This document shows positions 22,734 through 30,660 of a stretch of DNA of 45,679 bases, one piece after another. The position numbers and the translations under genes are program-made. The stretch comes from SIG701 sp045544955 (lineage in GTDB: Bacteria > Bacillota > Clostridia > Oscillospirales > CAG-272): assembly GCA_045544955.1 (NCBI GenBank), contig JAZPZY010000017.1, positions 1 through 45,679 on the forward strand. The letters are read 5' to 3'. Each line of letters starts with the position of its first letter. The stretch's first letter is position 1. The notes under the pieces were generated by a model. The model was not told the DNA's origin. It made no database searches and saw only the letters and a program-made list of their open reading frames with translations.

Positions 22734-23642
22734 ATGAAACAAAAACGAATTTTGTCCGTGCAGGATATCTCCTGCTTCGGTAAATGTGCCAATACGGTGG
22801 CTCTGCCGGTGATCAGTGCCGGCGGTGCGGAATGTGCCGTTTTGCCTACTGCTCTGCTTTCCACCCACACCGGCGGGTTTGAGGGATACTCCTTTCTCGA
22901 CCTCACCGCCGAGATGCACAAGGTGCTTGCCCACTGGCAGTCCATGGGCATTACGTTCGATATGCTCTATACCGGCTATTTCGGCTCGGTGGAACAGCTT
23001 TGTGCCGTGAAGGATGCCGCACCCCGCCTCCTTCGAGAGGGCGGCGTAACGCTGGTGGATCCCGTCCTCGGTGATGCCGGCCGGCTGTATTCTATCTATG
23101 ACGATGCCTTCGTTGCCGCCATGCGTGATTTCTGCCGCGGGGCGGATATCATCACCCCCAACGTAACGGAGGCGTGCCTTCTGGCGGGTATCCCCTACGA
23201 GGGCGACGCTTACGATGCCGACCGGATGAACGCACTGTTTTCGGCGTTTGCCGATTTTGATTTGGGCGCAGTGGTCATTACCGGCGTCCGCTTTTCCGGA
23301 GGAGATGCCGACGAGATCGGCGTGGCCGTGATGGATTATCGCACGGGCAAGCGGATGTCCCTGTCCGCCCCCCGGATCGACGCACCGCTTCACGGCACGG
23401 GTGACGTGTTCGCCTCCGCTTTGGCGGTGTACCTGGTGAACGGATTCCCCCTGCGGGAGGCACTGACACGCACCATTGCGTTCGTGACGGATGCCATCAC
23501 GGATACGAGAGAGGATCTTCAGAATCACTGGTACGGCGTCCGCTTTGAGGACAGCCTTTACCGGATCACTGAGGACTGCCGCAAGCGGCGGATGGAAAAC
23601 GCCATCCTCCGTCCCGAAAAGAAGGAGGAAAGTGGAAAGTGA
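22734..23642 (+). CDS. Pyridoxamine/pyridoxal kinase (ribokinase superfamily)
   Basis: This 302-residue PdxK/PdxY-type kinase phosphorylates vitamin B6 vitamers to supply pyridoxal 5'-phosphate. Markers are the N-terminal SVQDISCFGKCANTVALPVI substrate region, LVDPVLGD, the TPNVTEACLL block and the C-terminal GTGDVFASA anion hole with the catalytic Asp. It overlaps the next gene by 4 bases (GTGA). Why a B6 kinase is in a saccharide operon is not clear. Whether it is closer to PdxK or PdxY cannot be told here. Confidence 0.88.
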   Translation: MKQKRILSVQDISCFGKCANTVALPVISAGGAECAVLPTALLSTHTGGFEGYSFLDLTAEMHKVLAHWQSMGITFDMLYTGYFGSVEQLCAVKDAAPRLLREGGVTLVDPVLGDAGRLYSIYDDAFVAAMRDFCRGADIITPNVTEACLLAGIPYEGDAYDADRMNALFSAFADFDLGAVVITGVRFSGGDADEIGVAVMDYRTGKRMSLSAPRIDAPLHGTGDVFASALAVYLVNGFPLREALTRTIAFVTDAITDTREDLQNHWYGVRFEDSLYRITEDCRKRRMENAILRPEKKEESGK

Positions 23643-24298
23643 TCACCTACGAATCTATACGGAAAAACGAAGATATACGGGCACTCATCACCCGGGCGGA
23701 CGCATCGCTCATCGCTCTCGGTTATACGGAGCACAGCTTTGCCCACGTGACGAGAGTGGCGGAGACGGCCGGCGAGATCCTCACCGTGCTGGGACACGAT
23801 CCCCGCGAAGTGGAACTTGCCAAGATCGCCGGGTATCTGCACGATATCGGCAATCTGGTGAACCGGGTGGAGCATTCCCAGTCCGGTGCGGTTATGGCCT
23901 TTACGCTTCTGACCAAAATGGGCATGGATATTGCCGACGTGGCAACGGTCACCACCGCCATCGGCAATCACGACGAGGGAACCGGCGTGCCGGTGAATCC
24001 CATCGCCGCCGCCCTTATTCTGGCGGATAAAACGGACGTACGCCGCAGCCGCGTCCGCAGTGCGGATTTTCATGCGGTGGACATCCACGACCGGGTGAAC
24101 TATTCCGTGGAGAAGTCCGTGGTCTCCATCGACGCGGAGAGAAAACAGATCTCCCTTACCCTTACCATCGATACCAAATACGGCTCGGTGATGGATTATT
24201 TTGAGATATTCCTCACCCGGATGCTTCTCTGCTGTAAAGCGGCGGAGGCATTGGGGCTCACCTTCAAGCTGATCGCCAACGATCAGGTTCTGCTTTAA
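23639..24298 (+). CDS. HD-domain phosphohydrolase
   Basis: This 219-residue protein carries the HD metal site: His36, His68-Asp69 (LHDIGN), then His-Asp in IGNHDEG, and a later Asp in LADKTD. HD proteins hydrolyse phosphate esters of nucleotides or sugars, with divalent metals. GTG start at 23639 overlaps the kinase stop (GTGA). No signal peptide or extra sensor domain is present. The substrate is unknown. Confidence 0.82.
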   Translation: MITYESIRKNEDIRALITRADASLIALGYTEHSFAHVTRVAETAGEILTVLGHDPREVELAKIAGYLHDIGNLVNRVEHSQSGAVMAFTLLTKMGMDIADVATVTTAIGNHDEGTGVPVNPIAAALILADKTDVRRSRVRSADFHAVDIHDRVNYSVEKSVVSIDAERKQISLTLTIDTKYGSVMDYFEIFLTRMLLCCKAAEALGLTFKLIANDQVLL

Positions 24299-24309
24299 CG
24301 GAGGCCTTT

Positions 24310-25452
24310 ATGGATTTTACATATCTGGACCGGTTTCTGGATTCGCTTCTGGATTTCGGCTTTCCTATGTACGACTGTACCGTGTGGGCACATCATGAAC
24401 AGCTGTACCGCCGGCAGGGTGGGTTTATCGATGTGGCCAAACGGCGTACCCACGAGCCCCAGACCAAATATTTTCTCTATTCCTGCACAAAGCCGGTAAC
24501 TACTGCCGCCGGCCTTATCCTTTTGGAGCAGGGCAAATTCCGCCTGTCCGATCCGCTGGCAAATTATCTGCCGGAGTACGGGGAAATGAACGTGCTTCAG
24601 AAACAGGCGGACGGCAGTGAGTTCCTGCGCCCGGCAAAAACGAAGATCACGATTCTCGATCTGTTCCGTATGTCTGCCGGCTTGACATACAACAGCAACA
24701 GTGCCAACGTGAAGGCCGCCATTGCCGCAAGCGGCGGCGTGGCACCTACCCGGGAGATCGCCCGCGCTATCGCCAAAGATCCCCTTGTCTTTGATCCGGG
24801 AGATAGATGGAACTACAGCCTGTGCCACGACGTTCTGGCGGCACTTGTGGAGGTGGTTTCCGGCCGGCGTTTTGCCGATTTCGTAAGAGAAGAGATTTTT
24901 GCTCCTTTGGGGATGACGCACTCCGCCTTCCATCTCGCCGAGGGCGATACGGAGCAGATGGCGGCACAGTATATGTTCCCGAATGAATCCACAATTCCCT
25001 ACGAGATACCTCTCCGCAATCCGCATATATTCGGTGACGGATACGACAGCGGCGGCGCAGGCATCATCTCCACCGCCGAGGACTATATCCTCTTTGCCGA
25101 TGCCATGGCAAACGGCGGTGTTGGCAGATCCGGGGCACGGATCCTTTCCCCCGCCACGGTCGATCTGTGGCGGACCCCTGCATTCCCGCCGGAGAAAGCA
25201 CATACCTTCGACTGGGACTACATGGCCGGATACGAGTACGGCCTGGGCGTGCGTACCCTGGTGAACCGCACGGTCGCCGGCTCCATCGCTCCCGTGGGCG
25301 AGTTCGGCTGGGGCGGCGCTGCCGGTGCTTTGGTCTATATGTCCCCGGAAACGGGCGTGTCCGTGTATCTGGCACAGCATACCCGCAATCCCCGGGAGGG
25401 ATACGTGCTTCCCGCACTTCGGAATACGGTGTTTGCCTGCCTGGGACGGTGA
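24310..25452 (+). CDS. Beta-lactamase-fold serine hydrolase (class C / esterase type)
   Basis: This 380-residue protein has the penicillin-binding-protein-like SxxK at Ser58-Lys61 (YSCTK) and Tyr169 in WNYSLCHD as the YxN-like residue, the Asn being replaced by Leu. The KTG-like third motif is not evident; GWGGAAG sits in its place, as in many esterases of this fold. It lacks a signal peptide, arguing against a cell-wall or beta-lactam role. Start: ATG after GGAGG at 6 nt, 11 bases behind the HD gene. It is the last gene of the operon. Confidence 0.8.
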   Translation: MDFTYLDRFLDSLLDFGFPMYDCTVWAHHEQLYRRQGGFIDVAKRRTHEPQTKYFLYSCTKPVTTAAGLILLEQGKFRLSDPLANYLPEYGEMNVLQKQADGSEFLRPAKTKITILDLFRMSAGLTYNSNSANVKAAIAASGGVAPTREIARAIAKDPLVFDPGDRWNYSLCHDVLAALVEVVSGRRFADFVREEIFAPLGMTHSAFHLAEGDTEQMAAQYMFPNESTIPYEIPLRNPHIFGDGYDSGGAGIISTAEDYILFADAMANGGVGRSGARILSPATVDLWRTPAFPPEKAHTFDWDYMAGYEYGLGVRTLVNRTVAGSIAPVGEFGWGGAAGALVYMSPETGVSVYLAQHTRNPREGYVLPALRNTVFACLGR

Positions 25453-25499
25453 TTTTTCGGTTTTTTCTTGAAAAACCCGGAAAAAACTCCGAAAACCTA

Positions 25500-25528
25500 T
25501 TGCAATTTTCCGAAAGATATGATACAAT
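25500..25528 (+). promoter_or_regulatory. Promoter of secG
   Basis: TTGCAA (25500-25505), a 17-bp spacer and TACAAT (25523-25528). The roughly 100-nt leader contains a hairpin, AAGGCGG (about 25560) paired with CCGCCTT (about 25583), with only a weak T-run. Confidence 0.75.
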
Positions 25529-25632
25529 AATCGGGCATGATAATTTTTTACTATCAATAAAAGGCGGCACTCTCACCGGGCACCGCCTTATTCACAACGA
25601 ATCAGCCGGAAACCGCCGGCGTGGAGGAAATT

Positions 25633-26034
25633 ATGACTATTGCACTTGGTTTTATTCTTATAGCGGCATCCCTGTTTTTGATCGTTGCCGTTCTTTTGCA
25701 GAGCAGCAAGAGCCACCGGCTGTCCGGCACCATCGCCGGCGGTGCGGAGACCTTCTTCGGCAAAACGAAGGGTTCTGACCTTGACAAAAAGCTCTCCAAA
25801 TGGACTATCGTGATTGCTGTTCTTTTCGTAGTTGCCGTTCTTGCCGTATACCTGCTGCAGGATACGCCCAGCCTCGGCGACGTTGATTTTGACGCAGCCG
25901 TGACTGGCGACGCTGCCCTGACCGGCGACGCCGCTGAGGGCACGGACCCCGCAAACTCCGCTGAGGTAGTAGAGGATACCACCGCAGCTGACGCAGTTAC
26001 CGACGCACCTGCTGCGGAAACTACGGGCGAATAA
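25633..26034 (+). CDS. secG: Preprotein translocase subunit SecG
   Basis: SecG is the small accessory membrane subunit of the SecYEG channel. This protein has 133 residues, about 55 more than usual. The first 77 residues match SecG: two transmembrane helices (about 2-20 and 55-75) around the conserved cytoplasmic loop LLQSSKSHRLSGTIAGGAETFFG. The remaining tail is acidic and Thr/Ala/Asp-rich, with a TGDAALTGDAAEGTD near-repeat. Start: the ATG at 25633 follows GGAGGAAATT; an upstream GTG overlaps that ribosome site. Followed by rnr, as in many Firmicutes. Confidence 0.9.
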   Translation: MTIALGFILIAASLFLIVAVLLQSSKSHRLSGTIAGGAETFFGKTKGSDLDKKLSKWTIVIAVLFVVAVLAVYLLQDTPSLGDVDFDAAVTGDAALTGDAAEGTDPANSAEVVEDTTAADAVTDAPAAETTGE

Positions 26035-26051
26035 TCGGTGAAATGAAAACG

Positions 26052-26086
26052 GCGCTTTTGGGGACACTACCCGAAAGCGCTTTTTT
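26052..26086 (+). terminator. Terminator after secG
   Basis: GCGCTTTTGGG (26052-26062) pairs with CCCGAAAGCGC (26070-26080), followed by T6. It may partly uncouple rnr from secG. Confidence 0.8.
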
Positions 26087-26131
26087 CACTTTTCGGGAAT
26101 GGAACCCGGAGCAAAAGAAAGGATTTTCAGA

Positions 26132-28282
26132 ATGGCAAAGGAAACACTTCTCAAATGTAAATTCTCCGACACCGGCAGAGGATTCGGTTTTGCAGAAATC
26201 ATTGAGGGCGAATCGGTCGGCTGTGCGGATATCTATATCGGATACGGCGATACGCTGAACGCAATGACCGGCGACACGGTGCTGGTGCACCGGTTTCGTG
26301 CCGGGGAGGCGGGATACAGCCGGGGAAATGAAGGCGAGGTAACTAAGATCCTGGAGCACGGCAATACGGAGATCATCGGTACCTTCGTCCGCACCGGTGC
26401 GGTAGCCGCGGTGTATCCGGACGACGAAAAGCTCCACGCCCTGGTCCACGTGGCCGGCGGCGATATGGGTGACGCCAGAAGCGGCGATAAAGTGGCGGTG
26501 AAGATCACCGAATTTCCCAAACGGCGCAGGGACGACAGAGAGCACGTCCTCTCCGGGTACGTGACCGCCGTGTTCGGCCGGGCCGAAACGCGGGAGGCAA
26601 ACTACGCCGCCGTTTTGCATCGCAGCGGTATTCCTACGGAGTTTTCCGACGACGTTTTGTTTGAGGCGGAGGACAGTGCCGCCCGTGCCATATCCGGCGA
26701 CGGCCGGCTGGATCTGCGGGATACGCCTACGCTTACCATCGACGGGGCGGATGCCAAGGACCTGGACGACGCCATCTCTCTTTCCCGTACGGCAGACGGA
26801 TGGCTTTTGGGCGTCCATATCGCCGACGTGTCCCATTACGTCCCCGCCGAAGGCGAGGTGGATCGGGAAGCGTATCGCCGGGGCACGTCCGTCTATTTCG
26901 TGGATAAGGTGGTGCCTATGCTGCCGGCGGTGCTGTCCAACGGTGCCTGCTCCTTAAATGGCGGCGAGGAGCGGTACGCCCTGTCTGCCCTTATTACCCT
27001 CAATGCGTCCGGCGAGATGACCGCCTGCGATTTCAAAAAATCCATTATCCGATCCGACGTACGCGGCGTGTATTCTGAGGTGAACGACCTGTTTGAAAAG
27101 GGAGAGGCGTCTGCGTTTTATAAGAAGTACGAGCCCGTGTACGGAAGCCTTGCCGATATGCGTACGCTCTACGGCACACTGCGGGAGGCCGCCGGGCGGC
27201 GTGGACAGCTTTCCATGGAAAGCCCGGAGGCAAAATTCGTGCTGGACGAGAAGGGAATCCCCACGGATATTTACCCTGCGGTTCGGGGCGAGGCGGAAAT
27301 GCTCATCGAGCAGTTTATGCTCACCGCCAACGTGGCCGCCGCCACGTGGCTGACGGAAAAAGGCATGCCCTGCCTCTACCGCGTCCATCCCGATCCCATG
27401 CCGGATAAGATGCGTTCCTTCGCCGTGTTCGCCCATAATATGGGGCTGGACGCTGCCGGTATCGGCGAGGGTGTCCGTACCCACCGGCTGTCCGCTTTGC
27501 TGGCGGAAGCGGAGGAAAAGGGCGTATCGGACGTGGTATCCGGCGTAATGCTCCGGGCACTGTCCAAAGCGAAATACAGCGAAAAGCCCGGCGTCCATTT
27601 CGGACTGGCTTTGCCCCTGTACGCCCATTTCACCTCTCCTATCCGCCGCTATCCCGATCTGTTCGTGCACCGTGCCATTACCGCCGTGCTTACCGGGGCG
27701 CGCCGTCCCGTTCATCCGGCACAGACGGCCAGACAGAGCAGCGAGGCGGAACTGCGTGCCGTTTCGGCAGAAAGGCAGATAGAGGATCTGTATATGGCAC
27801 AGTACGCATCCCTGCATATCGGGGAAACGTACGAAGCGGTGATCTCTTCCGTATGCCATTTCGGCGTGTTTGCACGGACGGATAAGCTGTTCGAGGGGCT
27901 TATCCCCCTGCGTGAGCTGTTCGACGGCGGCGAGGCGGATTTTGATGAGGATTCCCTCACCCTTTCCGGCCGTGTGGGGGGACAGCGGCGTACCTATCGG
28001 TTGGGAGATCGGCTTGCCGTCCGCATCGCACACGCAGATGTCCCCGGCGGAAAGATCGATTTCACTCTTGCCGATACGGCAGTGCTTTCTGCTTCTCGGC
28101 ATCCCGCCGCAACTGGGGAATACCGTGCCCGGCGTGCCGGGGAGAAACGCTCTTTCGCCCGGTCGGACGGCCGGCAGAAAAAGAGCAGGGCCGGCAAAGG
28201 AAAAAGCGGAAAATCGGGAAAGAAGCCGACCGGCCGCAAAAAAACGGGAAAGAATCGAAGCACACGCAAATCCCGCCCCTGA
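26132..28282 (+). CDS. rnr: Ribonuclease R
   Basis: This 716-residue 3'-5' exoribonuclease degrades structured RNA processively. An N-terminal cold-shock-like OB region (about 10-140) precedes the RNB catalytic domain, whose metal-binding block is TIDGADAKDLDDAISL with Asp residues in DGADAKDLDDA. A second RNB block, PIRRYPDLFVHR, follows, then an S1 domain (ETYEAVISSVCHFGVFA) and a strongly basic Lys/Arg/Gly tail (last 45 residues). This is the usual RNase R order. Start: the ATG at 26132 follows AAAGGA; an upstream ATG lacks a ribosome site. smpB, often next to rnr, is not here. Confidence 0.95.
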   Translation: MAKETLLKCKFSDTGRGFGFAEIIEGESVGCADIYIGYGDTLNAMTGDTVLVHRFRAGEAGYSRGNEGEVTKILEHGNTEIIGTFVRTGAVAAVYPDDEKLHALVHVAGGDMGDARSGDKVAVKITEFPKRRRDDREHVLSGYVTAVFGRAETREANYAAVLHRSGIPTEFSDDVLFEAEDSAARAISGDGRLDLRDTPTLTIDGADAKDLDDAISLSRTADGWLLGVHIADVSHYVPAEGEVDREAYRRGTSVYFVDKVVPMLPAVLSNGACSLNGGEERYALSALITLNASGEMTACDFKKSIIRSDVRGVYSEVNDLFEKGEASAFYKKYEPVYGSLADMRTLYGTLREAAGRRGQLSMESPEAKFVLDEKGIPTDIYPAVRGEAEMLIEQFMLTANVAAATWLTEKGMPCLYRVHPDPMPDKMRSFAVFAHNMGLDAAGIGEGVRTHRLSALLAEAEEKGVSDVVSGVMLRALSKAKYSEKPGVHFGLALPLYAHFTSPIRRYPDLFVHRAITAVLTGARRPVHPAQTARQSSEAELRAVSAERQIEDLYMAQYASLHIGETYEAVISSVCHFGVFARTDKLFEGLIPLRELFDGGEADFDEDSLTLSGRVGGQRRTYRLGDRLAVRIAHADVPGGKIDFTLADTAVLSASRHPAATGEYRARRAGEKRSFARSDGRQKKSRAGKGKSGKSGKKPTGRKKTGKNRSTRKSRP

Positions 28283-28298
28283 TTTATTGAAATCCCCC

Positions 28299-28327
28299 TT
28301 GATTTCTGCTGAAAAAAAAGGTATAAT
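28299..28327 (+). promoter_or_regulatory. Promoter of the M23-like gene
   Basis: TTGATT (28299-28304), a 17-bp spacer and TATAAT (28322-28327), 98 bases before the ATG. Confidence 0.8.
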
Positions 28328-28425
28328 TAAAGGGAAGAATTGTATAGACAATACAAAAAGAAAAACGGGAGCGTCCCCCCTTTGCAGATCCGTTGAAACA
28401 ATAAAACAGAAAGGGCAGTCCGACG

Positions 28426-30045
28426 ATGAAAAACAAAATTCTCCTCATCCTTCTGGCGATAGCGGTGTTTATTCCTTCCGTGATCGCTATCATTTCCTAC
28501 AACAGTACGAACGACGCACCTGTTTCCGAAAAGAACGTGCGTGAGATCGTTCTGTCGGACCTTTCCGGCACCGAGTATACGTTCACCCGGGGCAAAGAGG
28601 ATGAAATGATCGATTTCTTTCTGGATATGAACGAGGCTTCGGCTAAAGTTGCCTCGCTGCCCGATCCGCTGATCGGCACGGATTTCTTTAAGGTTACCAT
28701 GAAGAGTGCCCAGAAATCGGCGGACTATCAGTATTACTTCTCCACCAAGAGTACCGATGCGTACTATCTTGCCGACGGACAGGCTTATAAGATCCCTGCC
28801 TCCTATGCGGCCGAGTTCGTGGAGGGCAAATATGCGGTCAGCCTGTATCTGAACGCCGTGGTGCCCACTCTGTCCGTTTCCCAGCAGGCAACCGTGCTGC
28901 CTGCCGCCGCCCAGTGGTTCTATAAGAACTCTGCCGGTGCATTCGTGCAGTGCGATACCGCTACTACGGTCGACGTGCAGAACGTCTCCCTGGAGGGCGG
29001 TCTGGAACTGCTGTTTTCCCTTGATCCCGATTATTTCAACGTGAAACTGACGGATACCGCCAGCGGTGCCGTTGTGTTCAACGATCTGTACGATAATATC
29101 TCCGCACTCAATATCGACAAGAGCATGAAGCTGAACGTGGAGATCACGGCCAAATGGTACGAGGATGCCGCCCGGGATTATCACGGCGAGATGCAGTACA
29201 GCTTCGCCTCCGACATCTCAGCCCCGGCGGAATTCTTCCTTGGCGAAACGAAGATCGAAAACGGTATGTTCACCGTGGTTTCTGCAAAGAACGTGGCCGA
29301 TCCCGCAAAGGTTTCCTTCACCTCTACGCCGGACATCGGCTATACGCCCACCTTCTTTATGGACGGCGATACGGCCATCGCCCTGATTCCCATCCGGTGC
29401 GAGTTGGCAGCCGGTACCTACACCCTGTCCTTCAAGTACGGCGGCGTTACCGAGGATCTGTCCCTGGAGGTTACGAACCGGAACGTTCGTCTGTTCAATT
29501 ATAACGTAACGGCGGCTATCGCCAACGCTACCCGTACTGACGCCACCATCGCCGACTTCAAGGAAGCCGTTGCGGACGTAGTCTCCACCGGCGACGGTAC
29601 CCAGTATTGGAGCGGCATCTTCACCAACCCTGTAAAGCTGAAACATACCGGCCCCTATGACGGCGTGGTTACTACCGGCTTCGGTCATACCCGCAAGATT
29701 ACGGCTACCGGCGTCTCCTACACCCACGAGGGTGTGGATTACATCACCGCCACCGGTGCGAAAGCATTCGCGGTCAACAGCGGTAAGGTCGTATTTGCCG
29801 GCTTTACTACGCTGGGCGGCAATACCGTGGTGATCGAGCACGGCTACGGCCTCAAGACCTGGTACAGCCACCTGTCCGAGATTCTCGTGTCCGTGGGCGA
29901 TATGGTTGCCTATGAGCAGGAGATCGGCGTTTCCGGCTCCACCGGATTCACCAACCAGAACGGCATCCACTACGGTATGACCGTATTTGACGTGCCCGTA
30001 TCTCCGTATCCCGCCTGGGACACGGAAATCAAAATCGTGAAGTAA
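28426..30045 (+). CDS. Membrane-anchored M23 (LytM-like) family protein with altered metal site
   Basis: This 539-residue protein has an N-terminal membrane anchor (about 4-24), a roughly 380-residue extracytoplasmic region of beta-rich domains, and a C-terminal M23 domain. The first zinc motif is intact (His434-x3-Asp438, HEGVD), as is the catalytic histidine (His482, WYSHL). The final HxH motif reads His515-Tyr-Gly517, so the third zinc ligand is missing. Such degenerate LytM domains (as in EnvC and NlpD) often activate other wall hydrolases rather than cut peptidoglycan. Monocistronic, with promoter and terminator. A start-proximal AAAGGG is about 10 nt away. Confidence 0.82.
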   Translation: MKNKILLILLAIAVFIPSVIAIISYNSTNDAPVSEKNVREIVLSDLSGTEYTFTRGKEDEMIDFFLDMNEASAKVASLPDPLIGTDFFKVTMKSAQKSADYQYYFSTKSTDAYYLADGQAYKIPASYAAEFVEGKYAVSLYLNAVVPTLSVSQQATVLPAAAQWFYKNSAGAFVQCDTATTVDVQNVSLEGGLELLFSLDPDYFNVKLTDTASGAVVFNDLYDNISALNIDKSMKLNVEITAKWYEDAARDYHGEMQYSFASDISAPAEFFLGETKIENGMFTVVSAKNVADPAKVSFTSTPDIGYTPTFFMDGDTAIALIPIRCELAAGTYTLSFKYGGVTEDLSLEVTNRNVRLFNYNVTAAIANATRTDATIADFKEAVADVVSTGDGTQYWSGIFTNPVKLKHTGPYDGVVTTGFGHTRKITATGVSYTHEGVDYITATGAKAFAVNSGKVVFAGFTTLGGNTVVIEHGYGLKTWYSHLSEILVSVGDMVAYEQEIGVSGSTGFTNQNGIHYGMTVFDVPVSPYPAWDTEIKIVK

Positions 30046-30060
30046 GAGAAAATAAAAAAA

Positions 30061-30095
30061 GAACGGTGATGTTTCGGTGCATCACCGTTCTTTTT
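30061..30095 (+). terminator. Terminator after the M23-like gene
   Basis: GAACGGTGATG (30061-30071) pairs with CATCACCGTTC (30080-30090), then T5. It overlaps the end region of the convergent small membrane protein gene and may serve both. Confidence 0.85.
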
Positions 30096-30097
30096 CA

Positions 30098-30349
30098 TTA
30101 TGTAGGCGTGTTATCCGGTGTATCCGGGTTGCTGGGTTTCGGCGTTCTGAAAATCAGGAACAGAAACAGAGCACACACGGGCACGGACAGGATCAGTCCA
30201 AGCAGCAGAGAGGAAACGAGACAGGCAAAAAATCCACCCACGGCAAGACCGATCTTCTGCTTAATAGCACCGCAGACCGCAGGAACGGCACCTACGACGG
30301 CACCGGAGATCAGTGAGCCAATGATTGCTCCGAAAACAAATGCTTCCAC
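30098..30349 (-). CDS. Small glycine-rich two-helix membrane protein
   Basis: This 83-residue protein has two hydrophobic segments. The first is glycine- and alanine-rich (GAIIGSLISGAVVGAVPAVCG) like a glycine zipper, the second is leucine-rich (LVSSLLLGLILSVPVCALFLF), followed by a Pro/Asp/Thr tail. Start: GTG at 30349 after AAAGGAG at 7 nt; a 12-codon longer ATG frame runs into the upstream terminator. It lies just behind the candidate structured RNA, whose read-through could express it. No family is recognised. Confidence 0.6.
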   Translation of the reverse strand: MEAFVFGAIIGSLISGAVVGAVPAVCGAIKQKIGLAVGGFFACLVSSLLLGLILSVPVCALFLFLIFRTPKPSNPDTPDNTPT

Positions 30350-30365
30350 TAAAAGACTCCTTTCA

Positions 30366-30401
30366 AAATAAAAAAGTGCGTACAACCAAAGTCATACGCA
30401 C
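30366..30401 (-). terminator. Terminator of the candidate structured RNA
   Basis: On the minus strand, a 7-bp stem (30401-30395 with 30382-30376) with a 12-nt loop is followed by TTTTTTATTTTG. It lies between the long hairpin and the small membrane protein gene, so it can end a free RNA or act as an attenuator. Confidence 0.75.
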
Positions 30402-30532
30402 CGAAAAACACATAACTCTGATTGCTGCGACACAACTTCGGCAAACTGCAAGAGAACGCCAAAAGAGAGAATGTGCTTTTACCAAAAATAAAAAACACTT
30501 CTCTTGTAGTTTGCCCTATTTCGTTGTGTCGC
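30368..30532 (-). ncRNA. Candidate structured non-coding RNA, about 160 nt
   Basis: The predicted start (30532, seven bases past the -10) is exactly the first base of a long stem. GCGACACAAC (30532-30523) pairs perfectly with 30436-30427. After a small asymmetric internal loop, a 16-nt stretch (30515-30500) pairs with 30455-30440 with one mismatch. The apical part holds a further GTG-TTTT/AAAA-GCAC pairing. The 3' end is an intrinsic terminator. No reading frame fits. A free small RNA or an attenuator for the downstream gene are both possible. It does not match tmRNA, SRP RNA or RNase P; a 6S-like RNA is not excluded. Confidence 0.6.
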
Positions 30533-30538
30533 AACGCT

Positions 30539-30567
30539 ATTATAGCATAGTTTTCTCGGATTTGCAA
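30539..30567 (-). promoter_or_regulatory. Strong promoter of the structured RNA
   Basis: On the minus strand, TTGCAA (30567-30562), a 17-bp spacer and a perfect TATAAT (30544-30539) with a TGC extension. Confidence 0.85.
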
Positions 30568-30614
30568 GTCGTTTTTTGTTGTTGCTTGCAGATTTGCGGT
30601 TGCTGTGAATGCAT

Positions 30615-30654
30615 AAAAAGCACGGGACGCATTTGTTGCGTTCCGTGCTTTTTT
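30615..30654 (-). terminator. Terminator of the YgiQ-family gene
   Basis: A/T-flanked hairpin, AAAAAGCACGG (30615 onward) paired with CCGTGCTTTTT (ending near 30653), lies just past the minus-strand stop. Confidence 0.8.
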
Positions 30655-30660
30655 CCTTAT

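Noticed and set aside
24310..25452. Beta-lactamase (antibiotic resistance)
   Set aside because: The fold motif SxxK is present, but there is no signal peptide and no KTG motif, and the operon context is metabolic.
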